A stretch of DNA of 64,000 nucleotides, from contig JAFWMH010000064.1 in assembly GCA_017510785.1 (NCBI GenBank), forward strand, positions 1 to 64,000, written 5' to 3'. Below, in pieces: positions 1-8,530 of the stretch; the first letter of the stretch is position 1; each line of letters opens with the position of its first letter. The notes below the pieces were generated by a model. That model was not told the DNA's origin. It did no database searches and saw only the letters and a list, made by a program, of their open reading frames with translations. The stretch comes from Atopobiaceae bacterium (lineage in GTDB: Bacteria; Actinomycetota; Coriobacteriia; Coriobacteriales; Atopobiaceae). The translations under genes were made by a program, and so were the position numbers.

Positions 1-98
1 GCGCGGGGCTGCCGCCGGCGACCCCGCCCCGCTCAGCGCTCGCTTCGCTCGCTGTGCTGCGCGATTCGCGGGCGACGTCGCCGGCGGCAGCCCCGCGC
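1..98. repeat. 22-bp perfect inverted repeat at the left edge
   Basis: Positions 1-22 and 77-98 are exact reverse complements, very GC-rich, separated by a 54-nt loop. The left arm begins at the first base of the window, so the element may extend further left. It sits upstream of the dihydrouridine synthase gene. It could be a strong terminator for an upstream gene or part of an intergenic palindromic element; no T-run follows, so a classical terminator is not proven. Confidence 0.7.
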
Positions 99-166
99 AC
101 ATCCCCTCAGATGTTCTGGCGCCGGGTGGGGCCGGGGGTGACGGTGGGGTTGCTGGGCGCTCGCCT

Positions 167-1174
167 ATGGATGTGCTCGCGCGGTATGCCGAAGGGGCGG
201 GTTTGTGTGCGGAGTTGCGGGCTTTTCCTGCTCGGGGGAGCTTGCGCGAGCGATTTGCGCAGAACCCGTTGCTCATGGCGCCGATGGCGGGCGTGAGCGA
301 TGCGGCGTATAGGCTGATGGCGCGCGCGGGGGGCGCTGCGCTGGCCTATAGCGAAATGGTGAGCGTGGCCGGGCTCCATTATGGCAGCGATAAAACCTGG
401 GAACTCGTGAAGCCGCAATCGGCTGAGCCAGATATCGCCGTGCAGCTTTTTGGAGCAGAGCCCGCACAGTTTCGTGAGGCTGCGGCGGCGGTGGCTAAGC
501 GTGTGGGGCAAAAGCTCGTGCTTATCGACATTAACATGGCGTGTCCCATGCCCAAGGTAACGAAGAATGGGTCTGGTGCCGCATTGCTCGACAATCCGCA
601 GCGAGCGGAGGCCATCGTAGCCGCATGTCGAGAGGGGCTTACAGACGCTGGTATGGACGTTCCGGTTACGGCTAAGATTCGGCGGGGGTACCGGCTGGGC
701 GAGGAAGTTGCTCCGGAGTTTGCCCGTGTGCTCGAGGAAGCGGGCGTCGATGCCGTGGCAGTGCACGGTCGCTATGCGAACCAACTGTACCGAGGTGAGG
801 CGAGTTGGGATGTTGTGCGCCGTGTGAGCGAAGCCGTAGACGTGTCCGTGATTGGCTCGGGTGACGTGCGCGACCACGCGATGGCGTTGCGCATGCTCGA
901 GGAGACGGGCTGTGCTGCCGTAATGGTTGCGCGCGGAACCTATGGCAATCCTTGGGTGTTTGCGGGTTATGAGCCGACGGCCGAGGAGCGGCTTGCGGCG
1001 TTTGCCTGCCATGTGCGTTTGCTTGAGGCGACGGGTGCCCACATGGCACGTGCCCGCAGTCTCGCGGGCTGGTACTTCAAAGGCATGCCCGGTGCTGCGC
1101 GCCTGCGTGGCGAGGCCGTGCGTTGCAATACCTGTAAGGAATTTCTCGCGCTTATCGACCGTGCGTCGGAGTGA
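167..1174 (+). CDS. dus: tRNA-dihydrouridine synthase
   Basis: 335-aa FMN-dependent enzyme that reduces uridine in the tRNA D-loop to dihydrouridine in the cytoplasm. The N-terminal signature PLLMAPMAGVSDAAYR and the segment around DINMACPMPKVTKNGSGAAL are diagnostic; the latter carries the catalytic Cys in the Dus motif. A TIM-barrel core is followed by the short helical C-terminal domain, and length fits the DusB-type family. The start is uncertain: the ATG at 167 lacks a clear ribosome-binding site, but a start after the flavin-binding PMAG motif near 276 is excluded. Alone on + with a 256-bp gap before hemW. Confidence 0.92.
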   Translation: MDVLARYAEGAGLCAELRAFPARGSLRERFAQNPLLMAPMAGVSDAAYRLMARAGGAALAYSEMVSVAGLHYGSDKTWELVKPQSAEPDIAVQLFGAEPAQFREAAAAVAKRVGQKLVLIDINMACPMPKVTKNGSGAALLDNPQRAEAIVAACREGLTDAGMDVPVTAKIRRGYRLGEEVAPEFARVLEEAGVDAVAVHGRYANQLYRGEASWDVVRRVSEAVDVSVIGSGDVRDHAMALRMLEETGCAAVMVARGTYGNPWVFAGYEPTAEERLAAFACHVRLLEATGAHMARARSLAGWYFKGMPGAARLRGEAVRCNTCKEFLALIDRASE

Positions 1175-1243
1175 TGCACGGTTATACTTACTGCGTTTCG
1201 AAACGACCTCGGGGTAGCGTCGATTGCGCTTTGAGGCGGCCGC

Positions 1244-1408
1244 GCGGTGAGTAGGCGTGACCCCAAACGCGCCTTGAAGCATTTTCGCGGTGAGTGGGCG
1301 TGGCGGCGGCTGCGTCTTTAAATGTTTTCAAGTGCTTCCGTCGCGGAGTCGTTAACGCGAATGGCCCATCCGCGACAATTAGTTAGGCAAGGCAACGCGA
1401 ATTGCCCA
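1244..1408 (+). repeat. two pairs of short direct repeats upstream of hemW
   Basis: A 16-bp motif gcggtgagtRggcgtg occurs at 1244-1259 and 1287-1302 (one mismatch, 43 bp apart). A 15-bp motif aacgcgaatKgccca occurs at 1354-1368 and 1394-1408 (one mismatch, 40 bp apart). Both pairs lie in the dus-hemW gap, the second ending about 23 bp before the hemW start. They may be operator half-sites or remnants of a duplication; no known regulator is assigned. Confidence 0.45.
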
Positions 1409-1430
1409 ACCAACTCGGGAGAGGAGAGAC

Positions 1431-2564
1431 ATGGGATTCGGTGCTCTCTACGTTCATGTGCCGTTTTGTGCGCGAAAGTGCTTGTACTGTGACTTTGCAA
1501 GCGAGGCGAAGCGGGCGGACGACCCGTGCATGGACGCGTTTGTGGAAAAGAGGCTCGACGAGCTCAAACGTTTGGCGACGCTCGGATTGCTCGAGTCGTG
1601 CAAGACGGCATACATCGGAGGCGGAACGCCCACGTTTTTGGGTGCGCGCAGGCTGGCTGCGTTGATTACGGGCATTCGTTCGGCGTGTCCGGGCGTGGGG
1701 GAGCTCTCGTGCGAGGCGAATCCGGACTCGCTTGGCGACGACGTGATTGCGGCGATAGCAGAGGCGGGCGCAACGCGGCTTTCCATTGGCGTGCAGTCGC
1801 TTGACGATGCCGAGCTCGAGGAGCTTGGGCGCATTCATTCGGCTGCACAGGCGCGCGAGAGGGTGAAAGCTGCCGTTGACTCAGGTCTCGACGTGTCGGT
1901 GGACCTCATGTGCGCGATTCCCCGCCAAACCGCAAACTCGTGGCGGCGTACACTCGACGAAGTTGTAAAGTTGGGTGTTGGCCATGTTAGTGTGTATCCT
2001 CTGTCCATTGAGGAGGACACGCCGTTCGGCCGCCGTTATGGAGGCGATTGTCCCTCCTTCAACGAAGAAGACATCCAGGCAGAGCGTATGGAGGGCGCTG
2101 AACGCGTGCTAACGGCGGCTGGTCTTTCGCGCTACGAGGTGGCGAGCTATGCCATGCCGGGCAAACAATGCGCGCATAACATTGCCTACTGGACGGGTGT
2201 GCCGTACGTTGGACTTGGCAGGGGAGCGGCGAGCATGGTGGAAGGTGACGCATACGATGCATTGCGTGCGTTGTTTGCGTGGCTGCCGGAGCGTGAGCCG
2301 GACGCTGCTCGCATGCGCTTTTCGACGCTCGATCGCGAGGTGGAGTTCCTCACGGCTCGGGAGGCGTGGGCCGAGGACCTCATGCTGGGCATGCGTCTTA
2401 CACGTGGGATCGAGGCAAGTCGCATGGCGGAGGCGCCGGTGGTACGCGACGAACTGCTCGAGCGAGGCCTCATCGCGCGTCAGGGCAATCGTCTCGTGCC
2501 CACGCACGACGGCTGGTTGCTGGGCAACGAACTCTTCGGTGCCCTGTGGGCGCTGGCAAACTGA
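1431..2564 (+). CDS. hemW: radical SAM heme chaperone HemW
   Basis: 377-aa radical SAM protein of the HemN/HemW superfamily. The cluster motif CARKCLYC (C-x3-C-x2-C) is near residues 13-20, followed by the GGGTPTFL glycine-rich SAM-binding motif and the C-terminal HemN-like domain. It lacks the longer N-terminus and extra cysteine of true HemN oxidases, so the HemW role (heme transfer to apoproteins) is favoured over coproporphyrinogen oxidase. The ATG is preceded by gagaggagag at a good distance. In many Firmicutes and Actinobacteria hemW lies next to heat-shock genes, and here dnaJ-type genes follow. Confidence 0.93.
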   Translation: MGFGALYVHVPFCARKCLYCDFASEAKRADDPCMDAFVEKRLDELKRLATLGLLESCKTAYIGGGTPTFLGARRLAALITGIRSACPGVGELSCEANPDSLGDDVIAAIAEAGATRLSIGVQSLDDAELEELGRIHSAAQARERVKAAVDSGLDVSVDLMCAIPRQTANSWRRTLDEVVKLGVGHVSVYPLSIEEDTPFGRRYGGDCPSFNEEDIQAERMEGAERVLTAAGLSRYEVASYAMPGKQCAHNIAYWTGVPYVGLGRGAASMVEGDAYDALRALFAWLPEREPDAARMRFSTLDREVEFLTAREAWAEDLMLGMRLTRGIEASRMAEAPVVRDELLERGLIARQGNRLVPTHDGWLLGNELFGALWALAN

Positions 2565-2590
2565 GGGTTTACAAGCGGACGAAGGCTGCC

Positions 2591-2698
2591 CTAAGTGGCA
2601 CCTGCGGTACACAAGATGGGTTGTGTACCCATGGGGTCGTTTAGCAGACAAAACCCGCCCTAAGCGGCCCCCCGGCACACATCCTCAGACCCGTTAGG
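2591..2698. repeat. dispersed palindromic intergenic repeat, copy A
   Basis: Left arm 2591-2614 (ctaagtggcacctgcggtac then acaa) pairs imperfectly with right arm 2621-2644 ending gtcgtttag. After a 15-nt spacer (2645-2659) a second, partial left arm starts at 2660 (ctaagcggccccccggcac). The same arm sequences recur at 35.5, 35.8, 40.2 and 56.9 kb. It lies in the gap between hemW and the first dnaJ-like gene. It may act as a transcription terminator for hemW, but recurrence shows it is a repeat family. Confidence 0.75.
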
Positions 2699-2808
2699 AT
2701 TCGCGTGTATGCAAGCGTTCCTTTTGGGTACAATCTTTCCGTATGTGTGTAGGAGCGCCGTCCCAGCGTCGTGTAGGGGCGTTGCCCCCAACGATTGGAG
2801 CCTAATCG

Positions 2809-3939
2809 ATGGCATCGATGACCGATAAGGACTATTACGCGATTCTTGAGGTGGACGAAGGTGCGTCGACCGACGAGATACGCCGCGCGTTTCAGCAAAA
2901 GGCGCGCAAGCTGCATCCCGACGTGAACAAGGAGCCCGACGCCGAGGAACGCTTCAAGGAGGTAAGCGAAGCCTATGCGGTTCTCTCGGACGAGGGAAAG
3001 CGCAAGCGCTACAACGCGATGCGTTCGGGTGCGCCGTTTGCCGGTGCGGGTTCGTCTGCGGCCGGATACGGTTACGGGGGCTCTCCGTTCGATGGGGGAT
3101 TTCCCTTTGGCACGACGCAGTCGTGGTCGTGGTCGAGCGAGAGAAACTCGCGCAGCTATCGGCCACGTGCCGGCGCCGACATCACCTATGTTCTCGATCT
3201 CGATGGCGAGTCGGCGGCAAAGGGCGTGCGACGTGGCATCACGTATCAGCGTTATGCCACCTGCGAGGCGTGCGCCGGCATGGGCTCGGTGGAGCACGTC
3301 GAGCCAACCACCTGCCCCACCTGTGGAGGTGCCGGTCATATTCGCGTCGACCTTGCAAGCATCTTTGGCGTAGGATACTTCGACGTTACGTGTCCCGAAT
3401 GCGAGGGAACGGGCCAAATCGTAGCCGATCCCTGCGTCTCGTGCGGAGGTTCCGGTCGTGTGCTCACGGCCACGGAACTTGTGCTCGAGGTACCCGCGCA
3501 TGCTCACGACGGCGATGTGGTACGGGCCAAAGGCAAGGGCAACGCGGGGACCAATGGGCGGGAGTCGGGTGACTTCGTGTGCGAAATACACGTGGCGGAG
3601 GAGCGACTCTCGCGCGAGCAAGAGGGCGGCATTCGCCTTGCGGGCGTCGGCATCCCGATGCTCCTGCTCGGCCTTATCGGTGCGCAACGTTCGGGCGTGA
3701 CGGCGATAATCGGTGCGGTAATGGTTGCCGTTGGACTTGCCATCACCATTCGCTGCGGCGTGCACCCTAACATGCGCTGGTTGCGTTCGGCAGGAGCGGC
3801 GTTGGTTGGCGGAGCCGTCTCGGGTATTGTCATCACGCTTCTGCTTTCGTTCCTGATATCGGGTATCTTCGCGTATCCGGTTTCGTTCCTCATCCTGCTC
3901 ATACTGTTCTTCATACTCTCGGTACGACGGCCACGATAA
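2809..3939 (+). CDS. membrane-anchored DnaJ-like protein with truncated substrate domain
   Basis: 376 aa. An N-terminal J domain (about residues 8-70) carries the HPD motif that stimulates DnaK. A Gly/Phe/Ser-rich linker follows, then four CxxCxGxG zinc motifs (about 152-218) and the end of C-terminal domain 1. The usual second substrate-binding and dimerisation region is absent. About 100 residues with four or five hydrophobic segments (about 275-372) replace it, ending in a basic RRPR tail. The J domain is nearly identical to that of the next gene, which suggests tandem duplication. It probably tethers an Hsp70 partner to the membrane. Start: ATG 2809, ggag 8 nt upstream; ATG 2818 is an alternative. 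Confidence 0.85.
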   Translation: MASMTDKDYYAILEVDEGASTDEIRRAFQQKARKLHPDVNKEPDAEERFKEVSEAYAVLSDEGKRKRYNAMRSGAPFAGAGSSAAGYGYGGSPFDGGFPFGTTQSWSWSSERNSRSYRPRAGADITYVLDLDGESAAKGVRRGITYQRYATCEACAGMGSVEHVEPTTCPTCGGAGHIRVDLASIFGVGYFDVTCPECEGTGQIVADPCVSCGGSGRVLTATELVLEVPAHAHDGDVVRAKGKGNAGTNGRESGDFVCEIHVAEERLSREQEGGIRLAGVGIPMLLLGLIGAQRSGVTAIIGAVMVAVGLAITIRCGVHPNMRWLRSAGAALVGGAVSGIVITLLLSFLISGIFAYPVSFLILLILFFILSVRRPR

Positions 3940-3978
3940 CTGCGCGACGTCGGGGATTATCATTCGGAGGTTGATGTC

Positions 3979-5235
3979 GTGGAACCAAAGAAAGACTACT
4001 ACGAAGTGTTGGGCGTCGCTCGCGATGCGGACCAACGCACCATAAAGCGGGCATTTCTCAAGCTTGCGCGCACGCTCCATCCGGACGTGAACAAGGAGCC
4101 CGACGCCGAGGTGCGCTTCAAGGAGGTTAACGAGGCGTACTCGGTACTCTCGGACGAGCGCAAGCGTGCGAACTACGATCAATTTGGCAATCCCGACGGA
4201 CCGGGTGGGTTTGGCTCGGATTTCGTGGACATGTCCGATATCTTTGGTGGCGGCTTCGGTGGTATGGGCGACATCTTCGAGTCCTTCTTTGGTGGCGGTG
4301 GCCGTGGCGGGGCAGCCGCGCGCACGCGTGGTCGCGACATGAGCATAACCTTGCGCATCACGCTTGCCGAAGCGGCGGCGGGCGTGAGCAAAACAATTGC
4401 CTACGATCGGCTCGCTCCGTGCGACGACTGCAACGGCACGGGCGTGGCCGAAGGCGGGCACGAAACCACGTGCGAACGGTGCCACGGCAGGGGCACCGTC
4501 GTGGAGGTGCAGCGCACCATCTTCGGACAAATGCAAAGCCAGTCAACGTGCCCTGTTTGCCATGGCTCGGGTCGTGTGGTCGATAATCCCTGTGATACGT
4601 GCCAAGGCGAGGGTCGTACTCCCTCTCACGAAACGGTGAAGGTCGACATTCCGCACGGCATTCGCTCGGGACAGTCCATTCGCGTGGATGGTCGTGGCGA
4701 GGCCGGCGTGCGCGGCGACGCGTCCGGCAATCTCGTCGTTACGGTGCAGGTGTTGGAGGACGAACGCTTCGAACGCCAAGGTGACGACCTCATTCACATC
4801 GTGGACGTAGATGCCATCGATGCCATTCTTGGCTGTGAGGTTGAGTTCGACGGGATTTTGGAAGGCGAGCGCCTTGTGGCTCAAGTTCCGGCTGGCTGCC
4901 AGTATGGCCAGCAAGTCGAGCTGCGGGGATCGGGCATGCCGCGTCTTGGCACTTCAGCGCGCGGCAACATGATCGTTGTGGTTCGGGTTAACGTGCCGAG
5001 CGACATTGCGGATGAGGAAGCCGTGCTGTTGCGCAGGGTTCGCGATTTGCGCGCGCATGCACGGTCGCAGCGCGAGGGACAAAACCAAAACGAGGGAACC
5101 ACGAACGCGCAAAAGGATGCCGCGCAGTCGAAGAGGGCGCAGCACAGGGGCAAAACTGCCGGCAAGGCTACCGGTAAGGCTTCCGGTCGGTCGAGCGGAA
5201 AGGCTCGTCGCGGACCCTTCGGAGGCAAGCGGTGA
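3979..5235 (+). CDS. dnaJ: molecular chaperone DnaJ (Hsp40)
   Basis: 418-aa canonical type I Hsp40, the cochaperone that delivers unfolded clients to DnaK and stimulates its ATPase. Visible in order: J domain with HPD, Gly/Phe-rich linker, four zinc motifs (CDDCNGTG, CERCHGRG, CPVCHGSG, CDTCQGEG), and both C-terminal substrate domains. It carries an unusual basic, Lys/Gly/Ser-rich tail of about 45 residues ending GPFGGKR. It starts at GTG 3979, with cggagg ending 8 nt upstream. No dnaK or grpE lies nearby. The stop overlaps the mtaB start by 4 bp. Confidence 0.96.
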   Translation: MEPKKDYYEVLGVARDADQRTIKRAFLKLARTLHPDVNKEPDAEVRFKEVNEAYSVLSDERKRANYDQFGNPDGPGGFGSDFVDMSDIFGGGFGGMGDIFESFFGGGGRGGAAARTRGRDMSITLRITLAEAAAGVSKTIAYDRLAPCDDCNGTGVAEGGHETTCERCHGRGTVVEVQRTIFGQMQSQSTCPVCHGSGRVVDNPCDTCQGEGRTPSHETVKVDIPHGIRSGQSIRVDGRGEAGVRGDASGNLVVTVQVLEDERFERQGDDLIHIVDVDAIDAILGCEVEFDGILEGERLVAQVPAGCQYGQQVELRGSGMPRLGTSARGNMIVVVRVNVPSDIADEEAVLLRRVRDLRAHARSQREGQNQNEGTTNAQKDAAQSKRAQHRGKTAGKATGKASGRSSGKARRGPFGGKR

Positions 5236-6527
5236 GTGATGCGCGTCGACCTGCTGGCACGTATGTGCCGCAGGTCGCGGTGGTCAACTTGGGGTGTAGG
5301 GTAAATCGCGTGGAATCCGACGTCATCGCACGCAGGCTCATCGATGCCGGTTGCGAGATTTGCGACGAACGCGATGCGGATGTGGTTGTAATAAACACGT
5401 GCGCGGTAACGGGCGAGGCCCAGGCAAAGGCCCGCAAGGCAGTGCGGCATGCGGCGCATTTGCCCAAGGCCCCGCAGGTCATTGCCTGCGGTTGCGCTGC
5501 CAATCTGTTTGCCGAGGAGTTGCGGGAGGCGGTGCCCAACATTACCGTCGAGCTTCGCAAGGATGTGGTGGCGCAGCGCGTGCTTGACCTTTTGGGCTTC
5601 GACGATGCGCGATCGGCTGGGACGAGTCACCTTGCGATGACGCCAACGCCTACTGGTCGCATGCGTCCCGGCATCAAAATTCAGGATGGGTGCAACAACC
5701 GCTGCACGTATTGCATCGTGTGGAAAGCCCGCGGGCCGTCACGTTCGCTGGCAAGCAGCGAAGTCGTGCGTGCCGTGAACGAGGCATGCGCGAACCATGC
5801 CCACGAAGTCGTGCTTTCGGGCATTAATCTGGGCAACTACCGGGCGCCCGCAGGAGATACGCTCGGCGAGGGTGCTGGTCTCGACGCACTACTGGACCAC
5901 CTCCTGCAACACACGACGATTGAGCGCATGCGCATAGCTTCCATCGAGCCGCCCGAGGTGACGGACGAGCTGCTCGATGTGATGGCGGACTCTAACGGGC
6001 GCGTTGCGCCGTTTTTGCATGTTTGCTTGCAATCTGGGTGCGATGACACGCTCGAGCGGATGGGCAGGACCTACAATACTGCCTTCTTTGCGGATGTGGT
6101 TGCCCGGGCGCGTGCACGGCTCGACCACGTTGCCATTGGGACCGACGTAATCGTGGGCTTTCCGGGCGAGACGGATGAGGAGTTCGAGGCGTCGTATGCG
6201 TTCTGCGAGCAGATGCAGTTCGCGCGAATGCACGTGTTTCGCTATTCGCGACGTCCGGGCACGCCTGCGGCGGAGGCACCCAACCAGATTCCTGCACCCG
6301 AAATTGCCGCTCGATCTGCCAGAATGCGCGATTTGGCGAATACCCTTCGCGTTCAGAATGCACGTCCCTTACATGGCGTGTACGACGACGTCCTCGTGCT
6401 TTCGTCTGGCAGGGCCGTGGACGCTCGGCTCTTCGAGGTTAAGGTTAAACCGGAGCTTGAGCCTGGAAGCATGGTGCATGTTATGCTTAAAGCTAATGTT
6501 GAAGGCCAACTTGAGGGTTTTGAGTGA
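5232..6527 (+). CDS. mtaB: tRNA t6A37 methylthiotransferase MtaB
   Basis: 431-aa radical SAM methylthiotransferase that converts N6-threonylcarbamoyladenosine at tRNA position 37 to its 2-methylthio form. The N-terminal UPF0004 domain shows NLGCRVN, NTCAVTG and CGC, the three cysteines for the auxiliary iron-sulfur cluster. The radical SAM motif CNNRCTYC is near residue 154, and a TRAM-like C-terminus follows. NLGCRVNRVESD separates MtaB from MiaB (TFGCQMN) and RimO (TVGCAKN), both also encoded in this window. It starts at GTG 5232 inside the dnaJ stop, implying translational coupling. Confidence 0.93.
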   Translation: MSDARRPAGTYVPQVAVVNLGCRVNRVESDVIARRLIDAGCEICDERDADVVVINTCAVTGEAQAKARKAVRHAAHLPKAPQVIACGCAANLFAEELREAVPNITVELRKDVVAQRVLDLLGFDDARSAGTSHLAMTPTPTGRMRPGIKIQDGCNNRCTYCIVWKARGPSRSLASSEVVRAVNEACANHAHEVVLSGINLGNYRAPAGDTLGEGAGLDALLDHLLQHTTIERMRIASIEPPEVTDELLDVMADSNGRVAPFLHVCLQSGCDDTLERMGRTYNTAFFADVVARARARLDHVAIGTDVIVGFPGETDEEFEASYAFCEQMQFARMHVFRYSRRPGTPAAEAPNQIPAPEIAARSARMRDLANTLRVQNARPLHGVYDDVLVLSSGRAVDARLFEVKVKPELEPGSMVHVMLKANVEGQLEGFE

Positions 6528-6558
6528 GGTACTGGGGACAGGTAGTTTGGCTCATTTC

Positions 6559-6587
6559 CAGACAAATTCCGCGCGGAGCGCTATGAT
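6559..6587 (+). promoter_or_regulatory. putative promoter of the phoH-ybeY-dgkA-era-recO operon
   Basis: cagaca (6559-6564) and tatgat (6582-6587) are spaced 17 bp, resembling a housekeeping sigma promoter, 35 bp upstream of the phoH start. Just upstream, around 6532-6550, is ctggggacaggtagtttggc, which resembles a recurring REP-like motif in other genomes; only one copy is seen here. Confidence 0.4.
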
Positions 6588-6621
6588 AAGAGGGTAAAAC
6601 TGCTTTCGACGAGGAGGGCGC

Positions 6622-7590
6622 GTGGAGCCTACGCAAGTGCGCATCACCATTCCCGAGTCGGTGGACTCGGCTCGCGTTATGGGACCGGCCGACGCGTATT
6701 TGCGCCGCATTGAGGAGTCGTTCGACGTTATGCTCTCGGTGCGCGGTAACCGCGTGAGCATGGTTGGCTCGTCGGAGGCGGTGGAGGGTGCGACATCGGC
6801 TTTTTCTCATCTCATACGAATGATCGAGGCGGGCGATACGCCCACGCTTGCCGATGTGGACCTCGTGATTGCGGGTGTGTCGAACGGGACTCGCGAGCTG
6901 AGCTCGTCGCCCTCCGATGAGGTTTTGCTTACGTATCGCGGACGGTCGGTTCGTGCGCGGACGGAAGGTCAGGCGCGCTATGTGGCGGCCATGAGGCGCA
7001 GCGAAGTGACGTTTGGCATCGGTCCTGCGGGAACGGGGAAAACGTATTTGGCTATGGCGATGGCCGTGAGCGCCCTACGACGTCATGAGGTCGCGCGCAT
7101 AGTACTTACGCGACCGGTAGTCGAGGCGGGGGAGTCGCTTGGCTATTTGCCTGGAACGCTGCAGGAAAAAATTGATCCCTATGTGCGACCGCTCTACGAC
7201 GCACTCTTCGATATGATGGACATGGAACGTGCGAGCGTGCTGCTCGAACGCGGTGTGATTGAGGTGGCGCCCTTGGCCTATATGCGAGGGCGCACGCTCA
7301 ACGACTCGTTTGTTATTCTGGACGAGGCCCAAAACACGACGCCGGAACAAATGAAGATGTTTCTCACGCGTCTGGGCATGTCTTCGAGGTTCGTCGTTAC
7401 CGGCGACGTAACGCAGCGCGACTTGCGGGGTCCAAGTGGTCTTGACGTGGCGCGAAAGACGCTCGATGGCATCGAGGGCATAAGCTTTTGCGACCTCGGC
7501 AAGGCCGACATCGTGCGTCATTCCCTTGTTGCGCGCATCGTTGAGGCGTATGCGCGTCACGAGGGGCGAAGAGGGGAGGATCCGGCATGA
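6622..7590 (+). CDS. phoH: PhoH family ATPase
   Basis: 322-aa PhoH-type P-loop ATPase, a family linked to RNA metabolism and ribosome maturation. A KH-like N-terminal region (about 1-75) precedes the ATPase core, with Walker A GPAGTGKT near residues 134-141 and the acidic motif VILDEAQNTTPEQMK. It starts at GTG 6622 with gaggaggg at the right distance. The stop overlaps the ybeY start (ATGA), the common phoH-ybeY arrangement, consistent with a joint role in RNA processing and ribosome quality control. Confidence 0.94.
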   Translation: MEPTQVRITIPESVDSARVMGPADAYLRRIEESFDVMLSVRGNRVSMVGSSEAVEGATSAFSHLIRMIEAGDTPTLADVDLVIAGVSNGTRELSSSPSDEVLLTYRGRSVRARTEGQARYVAAMRRSEVTFGIGPAGTGKTYLAMAMAVSALRRHEVARIVLTRPVVEAGESLGYLPGTLQEKIDPYVRPLYDALFDMMDMERASVLLERGVIEVAPLAYMRGRTLNDSFVILDEAQNTTPEQMKMFLTRLGMSSRFVVTGDVTQRDLRGPSGLDVARKTLDGIEGISFCDLGKADIVRHSLVARIVEAYARHEGRRGEDPA

Positions 7591-8096
7591 GTTGTGCGGT
7601 AGACGTCGATTGCATGGAAAACGTTTCGAGTCCCCTCTCCGAGGAGGAGATTTGTGAGGCGTGCGCGTTCGTGTTGGAGCAGGAGGGCGTCGAGCGAACG
7701 TGCTTCGTTTCGGTGTCCATCGTTTCGGAGGAGCGGATTCGCGAGGTTAATGCCGAATGGCGGGAGCAAGATCGTGCCACCGACGTCATTTCGTTGGAAT
7801 GCGAGCGTCCCGACGACGAGATGCTCGGTCCCGACGAGCCGTGCGAGCTAGGCGACATATTGCTGGCGCCAACATACATCGAGCGTCAGGCCGAACGGTT
7901 TGGCATACCCGTGGAAGACGAATTCACGCTGCTGCTCGTGCACGGCATGTTGCATCTGCTGGGATACGACCACTTGGAAGAGGATGAGGCCGAGGAGATG
8001 GAGCAGCGCGAGGACGAGCTTGTTGCGTTGCTGCGCCCGCGCGCGACGCTCGGGCACACGCGCCTCACGCGTCACGAGGGTGAGGGCGTACTATGA
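7587..8096 (+). CDS. ybeY: endoribonuclease YbeY (rRNA maturation)
   Basis: 169-aa zinc-dependent single-strand RNase needed for 16S rRNA 3'-end maturation and ribosome quality control. The diagnostic zinc motif HGMLHLLGYDH is present near the C-terminus, preceded by ATDVISL and the LGDIL motif. Slightly longer than usual because of an acidic segment and a C-terminal extension. It overlaps phoH and dgkA by 4 bp each, so all three are translationally coupled. Confidence 0.95.
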   Translation: MSCAVDVDCMENVSSPLSEEEICEACAFVLEQEGVERTCFVSVSIVSEERIREVNAEWREQDRATDVISLECERPDDEMLGPDEPCELGDILLAPTYIERQAERFGIPVEDEFTLLLVHGMLHLLGYDHLEEDEAEEMEQREDELVALLRPRATLGHTRLTRHEGEGVL

Positions 8097-8473
8097 TCCC
8101 CGGGCATGGAAGTAATCATCCCACGTTTCGTCGAAGCTTCCTCTTTGCGCTCCAGGGCGTACGCACCGCCCTGCGAACGGAGCGCAACATCAAGGTGATG
8201 CTTGGCGCCGGTGTATTTGCCATCGTTATGGGATGCGTGCTGCGCTTCGAGCTCATCGAATGGGCCATCGTCGTGTTGTGTTGCGGCGTGGTGGTTGCCG
8301 CCGAGCTACTCAACACCGCCATCGAGACGGTGGTGGACCTCGTCTCGCCCGAATACCATCCCCTTGCGGGACGCGCGAAGGATATCGCCGCAGGAGCGGT
8401 GTGGTCGCTTTCCTTGGCCGTGGCAATCGTCGGCTTGCTCGTGTTCGTGCGCGCCTTGCTTCGGCTACTCTAA
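8093..8473 (+). CDS. dgkA: diacylglycerol/undecaprenol kinase family protein
   Basis: 126-aa integral membrane kinase of the DgkA family. In Gram-positives these enzymes usually phosphorylate undecaprenol, recycling the lipid carrier for cell-wall synthesis. An amphipathic N-terminus (FRRSFLFALQGVRTALRTERN) precedes three predicted membrane helices. The catalytic signature ELLNTAIETVVDL is intact and is followed by KDIAAGAVWSLSLAVA. The ybeY-dgkA-era order is conserved in many Gram-positive bacteria. Substrate (lipid alcohol or diacylglycerol) is inferred, not visible. Confidence 0.9.
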   Translation: MIPGHGSNHPTFRRSFLFALQGVRTALRTERNIKVMLGAGVFAIVMGCVLRFELIEWAIVVLCCGVVVAAELLNTAIETVVDLVSPEYHPLAGRAKDIAAGAVWSLSLAVAIVGLLVFVRALLRLL

Positions 8474-8530
8474 CGTTTTTTGAAGCTTTTATCTATGAGG
8501 CTCTTATCTATTGTGTTTGGAGTTGATTGC

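Noticed and set aside
107..1282. Long open frame on - across dus
   Set aside because: Composition is Arg/His-rich, typical of the antisense of a high-GC gene; no domain, and dus on + is certain.
2641..4536. 631-codon open frame on - opposite the two dnaJ genes
   Set aside because: Antisense of strongly coding DNA with repeated peptides mirroring the duplicated J domains; no known family.
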